Below, in pieces: positions 1 through 7,778 of a stretch of DNA of 21,454 nt. Source of the DNA: Pseudomonadota bacterium. GTDB lineage: Bacteria; Myxococcota; UBA9042; PHBI01. Positions within the stretch are counted from its first letter, which is position 1. Every line of letters starts with the position of its first letter. The notes beneath the pieces are model-generated. The model made no database searches. It worked only from the letters and a program-made list of their open reading frames with translations, and was not told the origin of the DNA. The stretch covers positions 1 through 21,454 of the forward strand of contig SYAK01000539.1 in assembly GCA_005788935.1 (NCBI GenBank), in the 5' to 3' direction. Made by a program: the position numbers and the translations under genes.

Positions 1-2709
1 GAGGCTCTTGTGGCCTTCAGCGACGAGGGTCTCGAGCAGCTCGAGCAGCTGCTCGAGCTTCGAGCTGCTAAGCGGCGCCTCCTCCTGCCCGGGGATGAGG
101 GCGGGGTGGCAGGCGGCCTGACGCAGCCTGAGCAGCGCCTCGAGGGCCTGGATGGTGTTGACGCGCCCGCCCGCGAGGGCCTCCATGACCTCCTTGCGGG
201 TCGCGGCGCGCAGCGCCTCGTACAGGTCGCGCTCGGCGGACGACAGCTCGACGCGCCCGACGAGCTCGGTGCGTGGCGGGAGATCGGGTGCCACCTCGCG
301 CTTCAGGCGCCGCAGGATGAAGGGCTTGACGCGGGCCCGCAGGCGCGCCGCCATGACCGGGTCGCCGCTCGCGATCGGCTCGGCGAAGTGGGACTTGAAG
401 CCTCTCAGGTCGCCGAGCAGCCCGGGCTCGACGAAGCGCATCTGCGACCACAGGTCCTCGAGGCGGTTCTCGAGCGGGGTGCCGGTCAGGGCGATGCGGA
501 AGCCGGCCTTCAGGCGCCACGCAGCCTGCGCCACCTGCGACTCCGGGTTCTTCATCGTCTGCGACTCGTCGAGGATGACCGTGTCCCACGCGATGGTGGC
601 GAGGAACTCCGCGTCGAGCCGCAGGATGGCCCACGTCGTGACGGTGAGGTCCGCGCTGGCCTCAAGGGCCCGGTCGGGCCCGTGGTAGGTCGCGACCTTC
701 AGGTTCGGGCGGAAGCGCGACGCCTCGCGGACCCAGTTCGGCATGACCGAGGTCGGCGCCACGACAAGCGTCCGGCCGCGCGCCGCGACGAGCGCCTGCA
801 GCGTCTTGCCAAGCCCCATGTCGTCTGCGAGCAAGGCCCCCATCCCCGCCTCGCGATGGAACTCCAGCCAGTCGTAGCCCGCCTGCTGGTAGGGCCGCAG
901 GGTCGCCGTGACGCCGTCGGGCAGGTCGCGGCGGGGCAGCTCGGTGAAGGCGTCGACGAGGCCGCGCAGGCGGTCGAAGCGCGGCGGCAGCGGGGCCTCG
1001 AGGGCGTCTGCGAGCGCCACCATGTCCGCGAGCGCCGAGGTCGGAGGTGGTTTCGCGTCGCCGTCGAGGGCCTTGGCGTCGAGGAGCCCGAGCAGCGCCG
1101 GGCCGAAGCGCGCGAGCCAGTCGGCGGGCAGCGGGGCCCAGCCGTCGTCGCCGACAGGTGCCAACCCCCAGCCGCTGCGCCAGGCCTCGAGCACGGCGCG
1201 CGGGTCGGCTGTCCGGTCGCCCGAGGCGAAGCTGAGATCGACGGCCCCGTCGTCACCGAAGGTCACGTGCCCTTCGACGGGCGCCACGAGCGCGAATCGG
1301 CGCGCCCCGTCGCCCTCGAGCGTCAGGCCGCCGCGTGCCGCCGGGGTGGTCCCGTCGGTGGTGCCGCCGTCGGTCTCGAAGTTCCGGAGGCGGGCCGCGA
1401 ACGTCACGGCATCCATGCCTGTAAAGACCGTCTTCCGACCCGGCTCGAGGCCGAGCGTGGTCATCAGCCGCTGCTCGAGGCGGCGCTCGGCGGCTCCGTC
1501 GCGGATCGGCAGCTCGTTGCTGTCGCCAAGCTGGACGAGGCGCCCGCGGTCGATGCGGGCAAAGGGCGGATCACCGTACACGACCGTCGCGAGGACCGCG
1601 AGCGTCCCGCCCTCTGCGTCGGCTCGGACGAGCAGGCGCGGGGCCGTGTCGGAGAACTTCGGCAGGCGCTTCGTGCGCAGATCGAGCGGCAGGCGCTTCT
1701 CGAGGCGCGCGACGAGCTCGACGAGCTGTGGGACCGTCGCGGCGTCAAAGGCCTTGCCGCGGGTCAGCTCGCGGCGCAGGCCCTGCTCGAGGCCGGCCTC
1801 GTCGTCGATCGGGCGCAGCGCGAGCGGTGCTGTCTCGGGTCCGGGGCCTCCGCCTCGGCCTGTCATCGGGCGTGGCTCACGCCCTGTCGGGCCTTCGGCG
1901 GTCGCCATCAGCGCGGCCCCGTTCCGGAAGCGGAACCGGATGTTGCGGTCGGCGACGAGCTCCGCGAGATAGTTGCGTCCCGCGTCCTCGACCCGCAGCT
2001 GCGGCAGGACCGCCTTGCCCGAGACCGTGACAGGCCGCCCGTCGAGCGTCACGCCGCCGTGGCCGTCGAGCGCCACGAGCAGCCGCGGTACCTCGGCGGT
2101 CGGAACGCGCCCCTCGCGCCAGGTCCCGACCGCGCGCTCGACCTCGAGGTCGACAGACCCCGTCAGCAGCGACAGATCCGGGTCGCGGAAGCTCGCGACG
2201 CTGTCGCGGAAAGGGACCTCGCGTGGCGGCCGGCCGTCGGGGTCGACGCGCAGCAGGACGCGCGCGAAGCACAGGAGGTCGCCCGAGGTCGTGAAGCGGT
2301 AGCCGAGCCGGGCGTGGGCAAGCTCGCGGCGCCGGGCGGGCTGGGGCTTGGGGCTCGCGCTCTGCGCGGGGCTCGCGGACTTCACGGCCGGGGCTGTCGT
2401 GGGCGCTGCCTCGGTCGTGACGCCCTGGCGCAGCGCGAGGACGCCGGCTGCGACGTGGGCGCAGGCCCGGACCCGGGTGCCACAGTCGCATTGCCAGTCC
2501 GCGTCCTCGGGGTAGAGCGTCACCTCGGGCGACCGCACCCGCGAGCCGAGCAGGACCCGCAGCGTCACCTCGTCGTGCGCCTCCTCCTCGATGAGGACCT
2601 TGCCGTCGCGCGCGAGCGAGACGCCCGTCGACCACTCGGCGGGCGGAGCTGCTTCGCGGATGGCGTCGAAGAGCGCCTTGAGCGCCTCCGCGGTCGGTGC
2701 CGAAGTCAT
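1..2709 (-). CDS. SNF2-family helicase/ATPase with SWIM zinc finger (C-terminus missing)
   Basis: This is an ATP-driven DNA translocase of the SNF2/Rad54-like superfamily 2, probably cytoplasmic and acting on chromosomal DNA. The minus-strand frame is open from an ATG at 2709 to the window edge, giving 903 residues with no stop. A SWIM zinc finger is visible (C74, C76, C83, H85; CxC-x6-CxH). A poorly conserved middle region follows. The ATPase core has motif I DDMGLGKT (629-636), motif II DESQ (714-717) and a TGTPLEN motif just after. The second RecA lobe is only partly inside the window, so motifs V and VI are unseen. The architecture matches bacterial SWIM-SNF2 proteins of about 1000-1100 residues, so perhaps 100-200 residues are missing. 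GGAG lies 6 nt before the ATG. It is the last visible gene of the minus-strand run, 30 bp after the nuclease-like lipoprotein gene. The exact substrate cannot be told. Confidence 0.93.
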   Translation of the reverse strand, partial: MTSAPTAEALKALFDAIREAAPPAEWSTGVSLARDGKVLIEEEAHDEVTLRVLLGSRVRSPEVTLYPEDADWQCDCGTRVRACAHVAAGVLALRQGVTTEAAPTTAPAVKSASPAQSASPKPQPARRRELAHARLGYRFTTSGDLLCFARVLLRVDPDGRPPREVPFRDSVASFRDPDLSLLTGSVDLEVERAVGTWREGRVPTAEVPRLLVALDGHGGVTLDGRPVTVSGKAVLPQLRVEDAGRNYLAELVADRNIRFRFRNGAALMATAEGPTGREPRPMTGRGGGPGPETAPLALRPIDDEAGLEQGLRRELTRGKAFDAATVPQLVELVARLEKRLPLDLRTKRLPKFSDTAPRLLVRADAEGGTLAVLATVVYGDPPFARIDRGRLVQLGDSNELPIRDGAAERRLEQRLMTTLGLEPGRKTVFTGMDAVTFAARLRNFETDGGTTDGTTPAARGGLTLEGDGARRFALVAPVEGHVTFGDDGAVDLSFASGDRTADPRAVLEAWRSGWGLAPVGDDGWAPLPADWLARFGPALLGLLDAKALDGDAKPPPTSALADMVALADALEAPLPPRFDRLRGLVDAFTELPRRDLPDGVTATLRPYQQAGYDWLEFHREAGMGALLADDMGLGKTLQALVAARGRTLVVAPTSVMPNWVREASRFRPNLKVATYHGPDRALEASADLTVTTWAILRLDAEFLATIAWDTVILDESQTMKNPESQVAQAAWRLKAGFRIALTGTPLENRLEDLWSQMRFVEPGLLGDLRGFKSHFAEPIASGDPVMAARLRARVKPFILRRLKREVAPDLPPRTELVGRVELSSAERDLYEALRAATRKEVMEALAGGRVNTIQALEALLRLRQAACHPALIPGQEEAPLSSSKLEQLLELLETLVAEGHKSL

Positions 2710-2739
2710 TTGAACTCCAAGTATCTCCCCGGGCGCGTC

Positions 2740-3498
2740 TCAGCGCCGGAGCGCCGCGTCGCAGCGGCTCTGGTGCATGCCCCAGTACCAGCTGCGCGTA
2801 TCATCGTTCATGCCCGCGAGCACCTGCTGCTCGGTGCCGAGGGCCCACATCCCGACCTTCGCCGAGCGCGCGGCGTAGACCGCAGCGCAGATGGCGGCCC
2901 GCTTCGACGACGGGAAGACGACGTAGCTGAAGCCATGGCCAGCCCGGGCCATCTCGGTCGCGGCGTCCTTGCCGTCGATTTCGACATAGGCGAGCGAGCG
3001 TCCGAATGGGTCGGTCGGGCACAGCTCGCCCGGGCCCGCCTCGCAGGTGAGCGTCACCCGCTGGTTCTCGAGGAGGTCGCGCAAGGCCTCGAAGGCGGCG
3101 AGGCCGTCGAGCTCGTCGTCGCGGACACAGGACTGGCCGTTGCCGTCGGGGGTCTGGCGGATCTCCTTGAAGCACTCGGGGGCCGCGAGCCCGACCATGC
3201 GCACGATGTAGCGCGATGGCGCCGTGTCCCCGATCCAGACGGTCAGCGTGTCGCCGTCGGTCACGTGCCCGACCCAGGCCTTGGCGCCGTGGCGCAGGAA
3301 CTTGTCGGCGGAGGCGGTGTCTGGCAGCGACAGGTTGATGTCCGACAGCGGGGCCGAGGTGTCTTCCGGGGTTGCGTCGGCGAGCGCGTCGGGGGTTGGC
3401 GCGCCATCCTCGGTCGGGGTCTGCGTCGGTGAGGCGCTGTCTCCGCACGCGACGGCGACGAGGGCGAGGGCGGCAGACGCGACGGAGCGGACGGACAT
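2740..3498 (-). CDS. Thermonuclease-fold (SNase-like) lipoprotein lacking a catalytic Asp
   Basis: This 252-residue protein has a signal peptide with lipobox ending VAC at C18, a disordered Thr/Pro/Asp-rich spacer (about 20-65), and a staphylococcal-nuclease (TNase) domain (about 72-225). The family core is recognisable: DGDT (81-84, equivalent of SNase Asp21), R100 (Arg35), E108 (Glu43) and FGRSLAYV with R167 (Arg87). The position of the calcium ligand Asp40 is alanine: RMVGLAAPE, where homologues usually have R..G.DAPE. Cysteines at 109, 124, 152 and 160, among others, fit an extracytoplasmic, disulfide-bonded protein. The family cuts DNA or RNA using Ca2+, but the lost ligand makes activity uncertain; it may bind nucleic acid only or use another geometry. 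The start is supported by GGAGGT 7 nt upstream. It lies 69 bp after the multi-winged-helix membrane protein gene and 30 bp before the helicase gene, in the same direction. Confidence 0.88.
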   Translation of the reverse strand: MSVRSVASAALALVAVACGDSASPTQTPTEDGAPTPDALADATPEDTSAPLSDINLSLPDTASADKFLRHGAKAWVGHVTDGDTLTVWIGDTAPSRYIVRMVGLAAPECFKEIRQTPDGNGQSCVRDDELDGLAAFEALRDLLENQRVTLTCEAGPGELCPTDPFGRSLAYVEIDGKDAATEMARAGHGFSYVVFPSSKRAAICAAVYAARSAKVGMWALGTEQQVLAGMNDDTRSWYWGMHQSRCDAALRR

Positions 3499-3567
3499 GA
3501 GGGGACCTCCAGCGGCCGAAGATAGGCAGGCGGGGCCTGGGAGGCAAGGGACATCGGCGCGCCGAGG

Positions 3568-5436
3568 TCAGGCGTCAGGCAGGTCGTCGGGGCGGGCGGT
3601 GTCGTAGACGATCGGCTGAAGGCCGCGGCGCGCGTCGCGGAAGGACGCCGCGTGCAGCTCGACCGCTGTGACCTCGCGGTGGGCGAGGCTGAAGTCGAGG
3701 GCGCCAGCGTCGGTCGGGTCGAGGGTCGCGTCGAACTCGGCGCCGAGGCGCGCGAGCCACGTCTCGACCGCGCCGCGGGCGGTCTCCCCGAGTCCGAGGT
3801 CTGCGGTGAGGTCCTCGGACGTGACCGACGGGCCTGTCATCAGGCGCTCCGCGAGGGCGAGCAGCAGGAGGCGCCGCGTGTTGCGGCGGCGACGGCTGAA
3901 ATCGCGGGCCAGCTCGACGATGGCGCGGATGAGCGGGATGCCGAAGACGGCGAGGGACAGGCCCGCGGGCACGGCACCGAGCAGCAGCAGCTCGAGCTCG
4001 AAGGAGACGGCCGGGATGGCCTCGCCGACGAGGCGCGCGCCGTCCGCGTACCACGCGAGGAGGCCGGCCGAGACGCACAGGTTGAGCGTGTTGAAGCCCC
4101 AGATCCAGCCGCGCTTGCCCACCGGGACGCCGATGACGGCGGGGGAATGTTCAAGGCGCTCCCAGCAGAAGTGGTAGTCGCGCATGGCCTTGTACGCGAC
4201 ACCCACTTCCGCGAGGCGGCGTCGCGCCGCGGCGTCGAAGATGAAGACGGTCCTCTCGCCACCCGCCTCGAGCGTCGCCCCCGAGACCTCGCGCAGCTGT
4301 TCGAGGCGGCTCAGGGCATGGGCGGTCGAGAGTCCGCGGGCGGTGGCGAAGGCTTGCACGGTGACGTGCCCGCCCGGGCAGGACGTGAGCCAGTCGAGCT
4401 CGTTCAGATCTGCGCCCGCCGACACGATAAAGTCATCAAACACGTACAGGATGACGCCCGCCTCGGTGACCTCGACGTCGCCTCCGAGCGTCACCGCGAG
4501 CTCGAGCAGCAGGCGGTCCGCGTCGGCGCGCGTGAGGCCGGTCACGAGGGCCGCGTCGGTCGCAGTGACGCGGCCGCCGTGGTCGCGCAGGAAGCCGACG
4601 AGGTTCTCGCGCTCCGCCGCCTCGGACACGGCGGGTCTGAGCGGGCCGAAGACGAAGTCGCGGACGGCACGGAAAAACGGCGGGTTGACCGTGATGACCT
4701 CGTCCTCGAGCGGGAAGTCGAGGCCGTCCACGTCGGAGGCACGCCCGCGCTGCCGGATGCTGGCCAGGGCGTCGCGGAGACGCGCACGGCGCGCGCGGGC
4801 CCGCTTGTCGGCCGCGGCGACCCGCACGGCGCGGCGTTCGCGCTGAACGTCGCGGAGCGCCACGCGCGCCTTCACCTTGTCGGGGGCGCGGCGGCCAGCG
4901 GTCTTCGCGTGCAGCGTGTCACCCGCCTTGTTGCAGCTCGCGCTATCCGGGCAGCAGGCGTCACATCCGCCACCTCCGCCGCAGCCGCCGCAGCCGCCGC
5001 AGCCATCGCAGCCGTTGCAGTCGCAGCCGTTGCAGTCACAGTCGCCTCCCTGGGCCGCCGCGACGAGCCCGAGGACGAGCAGGACCACGATCAGCACGAG
5101 GTAGATGACGAAGTAGACGACGAGCATCAGCGACAGGGCCGCGAAGAAGGCGACGCGGAAGGCCGCCGCGAGGACCTGCAGCAGGCGGATGGGCCAGGCG
5201 GGGGCGAAGCGCGGGACGTCCCGAGTGCGGTCGACCGCGTAGCGGAGCTGCCCGTGGGCATCGACAGCGACGTGGCCGCCGACATGCGAGAGCGCCGCGA
5301 GGATGTGCTCCCGGACCGCGCTCTCGGCGAGTTGCGCGCGCTGGACGAGGTCCCCGACGGTGCCTGTCCCGCCGAGCTCCTTCAGCGCGGTCAGCAGGCG
5401 GCCGTGGATCTCGGTCAGAGGCTGGCGTTCAGGCAT
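3568..5436 (-). CDS. Membrane protein with several winged-helix-like segments and a Cys/Gly-rich tract
   Basis: I do not recognise a named family for the whole 622-residue protein. Reading along it: a winged-helix-like domain (about 5-65); a long hydrophobic stretch (about 78-125) fitting two membrane helices; a Cys/Gly/Asp tract with 12 cysteines (about 130-167); an Arg/Lys-rich helix (about 180-225); two more winged-helix-like segments (about 275-345 and 350-420), each with a helix-turn-helix-like core and a beta hairpin; two further membrane segments (about 437-455 and 480-502); and a fourth winged-helix-like segment (about 520-600). The winged-helix calls come from the hydrophobic pattern only. 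The cysteine tract could bind metal (inference). The start overlaps the end of the DUF5685 gene by 22 bp, so the two are probably translated together. GGAG sits 9 nt before the ATG. A metal- or redox-sensing membrane regulator is possible but unproven. Confidence 0.85.
   Translation of the reverse strand: MPERQPLTEIHGRLLTALKELGGTGTVGDLVQRAQLAESAVREHILAALSHVGGHVAVDAHGQLRYAVDRTRDVPRFAPAWPIRLLQVLAAAFRVAFFAALSLMLVVYFVIYLVLIVVLLVLGLVAAAQGGDCDCNGCDCNGCDGCGGCGGCGGGGGCDACCPDSASCNKAGDTLHAKTAGRRAPDKVKARVALRDVQRERRAVRVAAADKRARARRARLRDALASIRQRGRASDVDGLDFPLEDEVITVNPPFFRAVRDFVFGPLRPAVSEAAERENLVGFLRDHGGRVTATDAALVTGLTRADADRLLLELAVTLGGDVEVTEAGVILYVFDDFIVSAGADLNELDWLTSCPGGHVTVQAFATARGLSTAHALSRLEQLREVSGATLEAGGERTVFIFDAAARRRLAEVGVAYKAMRDYHFCWERLEHSPAVIGVPVGKRGWIWGFNTLNLCVSAGLLAWYADGARLVGEAIPAVSFELELLLLGAVPAGLSLAVFGIPLIRAIVELARDFSRRRRNTRRLLLLALAERLMTGPSVTSEDLTADLGLGETARGAVETWLARLGAEFDATLDPTDAGALDFSLAHREVTAVELHAASFRDARRGLQPIVYDTARPDDLPDA
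4981..5043. repeat. In-frame 9/6-bp tandem repeat encoding the Cys/Gly tract
   Basis: On the plus strand the units read GCAGCCGCC, GCAGCCGCC, GCAGCCATC, GCAGCCGTT, GCAGTC, GCAGCCGTT, GCAGTC, ACAGTC. On the coding (minus) strand these encode repeated Cys-Asp and Cys-Xaa-Gly units. Unit lengths of 9 and 6 bp keep the frame, so gain or loss of units would change the cysteine number without breaking the gene. Confidence 0.8.
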
Positions 5437-6314
5437 GGCGTGGCGCTCCGGGACTGGGGCAGGGACGCGAGCCCCTCGTGGGCCCGGCGGGTCGGCCCGG
5501 CGACGAGCGAACCTGCGAGGACCTCGGCGTGGCGGACGAGCGGCAGCGCGGCGAAGGCCTCGGCATGGCGCCCGAGCAGGGCCTCGACCCAGTCCGCGAG
5601 GAAGCGGGCCCGTCGGGGCGAGCCGTGGCCAAGCGTCGCGTGGATCGGGTTGAAGCGACCGCGCGCCAAGTCGCGGGGCAGGTCGTGAAGGGCATCAATG
5701 ACGTAGATGACGCGCCCGAGTGTGTCGCCAAAGGTCGCGCAACGCGCCACGTCGGCGGCGGGCAGATCGAGCTCGGCCCCGAGCCAGCCCGCGATGCGGC
5801 CAAGCCCGCGGCCTGTCGGGGCGGCGAGGGCGTCGAGATCGGCGCGCGGGTCGGCCTCGACGGCGCTCTGCCCCCGCAACGCCTCGCGCAGGGCCGCGAC
5901 CGGGAAGTTCCGGGCCTCGAGGGTGGCCACCGCCGTCGCCACGTCGGAGGCCACGAGGCGGGCGGCGACGCGCGCGAGCAGCCCCTCGCGGTCGAGCTGG
6001 TCGTCGAGCAGCTTCTCACCCGCGAGCACGAGCTGCAGGGCGGCGACGGCCTCGACAGACGCCGAGGTCGGGTCGACCGCCGCGCGTGTCGCGGCCATCA
6101 GCGTCAGCGGGCAACGGACGCGCGTCCGCGGCAGCGGGCTCACCGACAGCGCATCGACGAGCAGCAGGAGGAGGCTCGGATCGGTCGACGCGAGCATCCG
6201 GGACCGCGTCGAGAACGCAGCCCCGAAGTGCCCGCAGAGGCCGCAGCGGGCCGCGGCGAGCCCATGTCGCCCCGCGTGCGGAGCCGTCGGCTCGAGTGAC
6301 AGCCAACCGTACAT
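5415..6314 (-). CDS. DUF5685 family protein
   Basis: The protein has 299 residues and opens with MYGWL, the typical beginning of DUF5685 proteins. It has the family CGLC motif (C24, C27) and a later RCP (C68), plausible metal-binding positions; the His that often follows RCP in the family is not present here. The second half is all-helical and has GDTLGRVIYVIDALHDLPRD followed by ARGRFNP, resembling the conserved DA..DL..D block of the family, which recalls prenyl-synthase-like helical folds. The biochemical role of DUF5685 is not established as far as I know. A longer reading frame reaches 6389, but GAGGAGG lies just before the ATG at 6314 and the family N-terminus begins there. It heads the minus-strand run and overlaps the next gene by 22 bp. 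A promoter-like element and a palindrome lie upstream. Confidence 0.9.
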   Translation of the reverse strand: MYGWLSLEPTAPHAGRHGLAAARCGLCGHFGAAFSTRSRMLASTDPSLLLLLVDALSVSPLPRTRVRCPLTLMAATRAAVDPTSASVEAVAALQLVLAGEKLLDDQLDREGLLARVAARLVASDVATAVATLEARNFPVAALREALRGQSAVEADPRADLDALAAPTGRGLGRIAGWLGAELDLPAADVARCATFGDTLGRVIYVIDALHDLPRDLARGRFNPIHATLGHGSPRRARFLADWVEALLGRHAEAFAALPLVRHAEVLAGSLVAGPTRRAHEGLASLPQSRSATPCLNASL

Positions 6315-6349
6315 CGGGCCTCCTCGGGCGCCCCGGTGATCGAGGACGC

Positions 6350-6378
6350 ATCGTAGGACATTTCGCGCGACTTGCCAG
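6350..6378 (-). promoter_or_regulatory. Candidate promoter of the DUF5685 gene run
   Basis: On the minus strand CTGGCA (6378-6373) and TACGAT (6355-6350) are separated by 17 bp. They match the housekeeping -35 and -10 consensus at four of six bases each. The -10 lies 35 bp before the start codon. TAnGAT hexamers also occur before three other genes in this window. Confidence 0.45.
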
Positions 6379-6398
6379 CGCGCACACAATTATGCGTG

Positions 6399-6412
6399 TT
6401 CAATGCATTGAA
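6399..6412. promoter_or_regulatory. Perfect 14-bp palindrome TTCAATGCATTGAA
   Basis: This is a perfect inverted repeat in a short AT-richer island within very GC-rich DNA. Its centre lies about 62 bp upstream of the transcription start expected from the proposed promoter at 6350-6378, a spacing typical of class I activator sites. The cognate regulator is unknown. Confidence 0.5.
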
Positions 6413-6444
6413 AGGCGTTTCGTGGCGCTTTCGGCGAGTCCGCC

Positions 6445-7572
6445 TCACGGCGGCGCGTCCTCGGGCCGGAGCCGCGACCACGCGGGGCGCGAGACCTGTC
6501 CGCGCAGATGCGCGATCGCGTCGCTGACGAGCAGGGCGTCGGCTCGGTCGGGTGGTGGGGGCAGCGCCACGAGCAGCGGCAGGGCGGTGCTGATCTGGCC
6601 CTCGGCGATGCGCGTCACGGCGTACCGGAACTCGGCTGTCCCGGGCAGGGCGAGGAAGGGCTCGACCGACGCGAGCCAGCCCGAGAGTGCGTCGCGGTGA
6701 TCGTCGACCCACGGGTGAAACGGGGGGGCGTCGACGCATCCGCCGAGGCGGTCGCCCCGGGCGCAGTAGATGCGGATGTGGAAGTGGTCGGCGTGGGGGC
6801 TCGAGTCCCGTGGCTGCAACAGAACCCGCTCGGCCCGCTCGGCGAGGGCGGGGTCGCCGCGCGCGGCCTCCGCGAGCAGCGACGCGCGCAAAGGCGCGGC
6901 GACGAAGACCCACTGCACCTGGACCCCAGGGTCCTGAAGAAGCAACGCCACGAGGGCCCAGTTGCGCGCTGCGTCGAAGCGCCTCCCGTCGGGTGCTGCG
7001 CCATCCGGACCGATCGGCACCATGCGCGGCAGGTCGTCAGGCTCGCCCGCCGGGCTGGCGAGATAGAAGGCGAGGTCCACGTCGCGCCCGTTCGTGTGGC
7101 TCCGGTGCGGGCCGAAGTTGCCGCCGTGCATGGTGGACAGGTCGCCGACATGCAACGTCGAGCCCGGGTGGAGGGCGTGGATGCGCCGCGCAGCCCGCAG
7201 GATCGCCGCGACCAGCGTCGGGTGGCCGTGGCGGGCGTCACGCCGGACGGTCTGCGGCAGCAGGGCGAACCCCTCGCCCCGGTCGGGCATCGTGGCGCCG
7301 CCCGTGAGGGCCCCGCCATGCGTCGGGCCGCGGGAGCACGGGCCCGCCCAGTCGGTTGCGGCGGGCGTCCCGCGGGTGAGTCCGGCCAGCGGGGGTTGCC
7401 ATGGGGTCGGCTCGGTCGGGGCCTCCGACAGCGCTGGTGGCCGGACGTCGTGGGGCCGCGGCAGCGGGGCGAGGGCGCGGGCGAGGACGGGCAGCTCTGC
7501 GGGCTCGGCGGCGCCCTCGCAGGCCCCGATCATCGCCGCGAGGACCAGCAGGACCGCCCGCAGCGCGGTCAC
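6445..7572 (-). CDS. mepA: MepA-type murein endopeptidase lipoprotein (peptidase family M74)
   Basis: This is a periplasmic zinc peptidase of the penicillin-insensitive murein endopeptidase family, which cuts peptide crosslinks in peptidoglycan. In the 375-residue form the zinc-site pattern is clear: H159 and D166 in HTNGRDVDL (the H-x6-D spacing of E. coli MepA) and H260, H263, H265 in HADHFH, with the same spacing as H206/H209/H211 of E. coli. The N-terminus is a lipoprotein signal ending IGAC (C18), so it is probably membrane-anchored. The frame extends to an ATG at 7737, but the extra 55 residues are low-complexity Arg/Pro/Ser. GTG at 7572 sits 6 nt after AAGGGG and directly precedes the signal peptide, so I chose it. 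It is longer than E. coli MepA, with an extra proline-rich N-terminal part and a C-terminal extension. It is divergent from the CDDGD-repeat lipoprotein gene. Confidence 0.9.
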   Translation of the reverse strand: MTALRAVLLVLAAMIGACEGAAEPAELPVLARALAPLPRPHDVRPPALSEAPTEPTPWQPPLAGLTRGTPAATDWAGPCSRGPTHGGALTGGATMPDRGEGFALLPQTVRRDARHGHPTLVAAILRAARRIHALHPGSTLHVGDLSTMHGGNFGPHRSHTNGRDVDLAFYLASPAGEPDDLPRMVPIGPDGAAPDGRRFDAARNWALVALLLQDPGVQVQWVFVAAPLRASLLAEAARGDPALAERAERVLLQPRDSSPHADHFHIRIYCARGDRLGGCVDAPPFHPWVDDHRDALSGWLASVEPFLALPGTAEFRYAVTRIAEGQISTALPLLVALPPPPDRADALLVSDAIAHLRGQVSRPAWSRLRPEDAPP

Positions 7573-7726
7573 GGCCGCCCCTTGCCGCGGACGCGGCGCA
7601 GGGGGTAGGCTCGGAGCTCGAGGCGGACGCGACGGCGACGACATCGTGACGTCAGACATCGCGCGTCCCGGGCCTGGCGTCAAAGTCCGGGCGCTCGCGT
7701 GCCCAACGCTGCGACTCGCGCGCGAA

Positions 7727-7756
7727 ATGAGCGACATCAGCGCTCATGAGCGACAT
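7727..7756. promoter_or_regulatory. Direct repeat plus palindrome in the divergent intergenic region
   Basis: ATGAGCGACAT occurs twice, at 7727-7737 and 7746-7756 (19-bp period). The second copy overlaps a perfect 12-bp palindrome CGCTCATGAGCG (7741-7752). The block lies 22 bp before the start of the plus-strand lipoprotein gene, where a promoter or operator is expected. No convincing -35/-10 pair was found. Confidence 0.4.
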
Positions 7757-7778
7757 AAGGAACACAAGGAAGATCGGC

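Noticed and set aside
10..3432. 1140-codon plus-strand open frame
   Set aside because: It is antisense to the SWIM-SNF2 gene and the nuclease-fold gene, is low-complexity Arg/Ala/Gly/Glu, and has no domain. Long antisense frames are expected at this GC content.
3652..5688. 678-codon plus-strand open frame
   Set aside because: Shadow of the winged-helix membrane protein and DUF5685 genes; composition is biased and no signal or motif is seen.
7647..7654. TGACGTCA palindrome
   Set aside because: An isolated 8-bp palindrome is expected by chance and has no partner repeat.
7573..7737. Upstream extension of the murein endopeptidase to the ATG at 7737
   Set aside because: The added residues are Arg/Ser/Pro-rich and precede a complete lipoprotein signal; the GTG at 7572 has a good ribosome-binding site.
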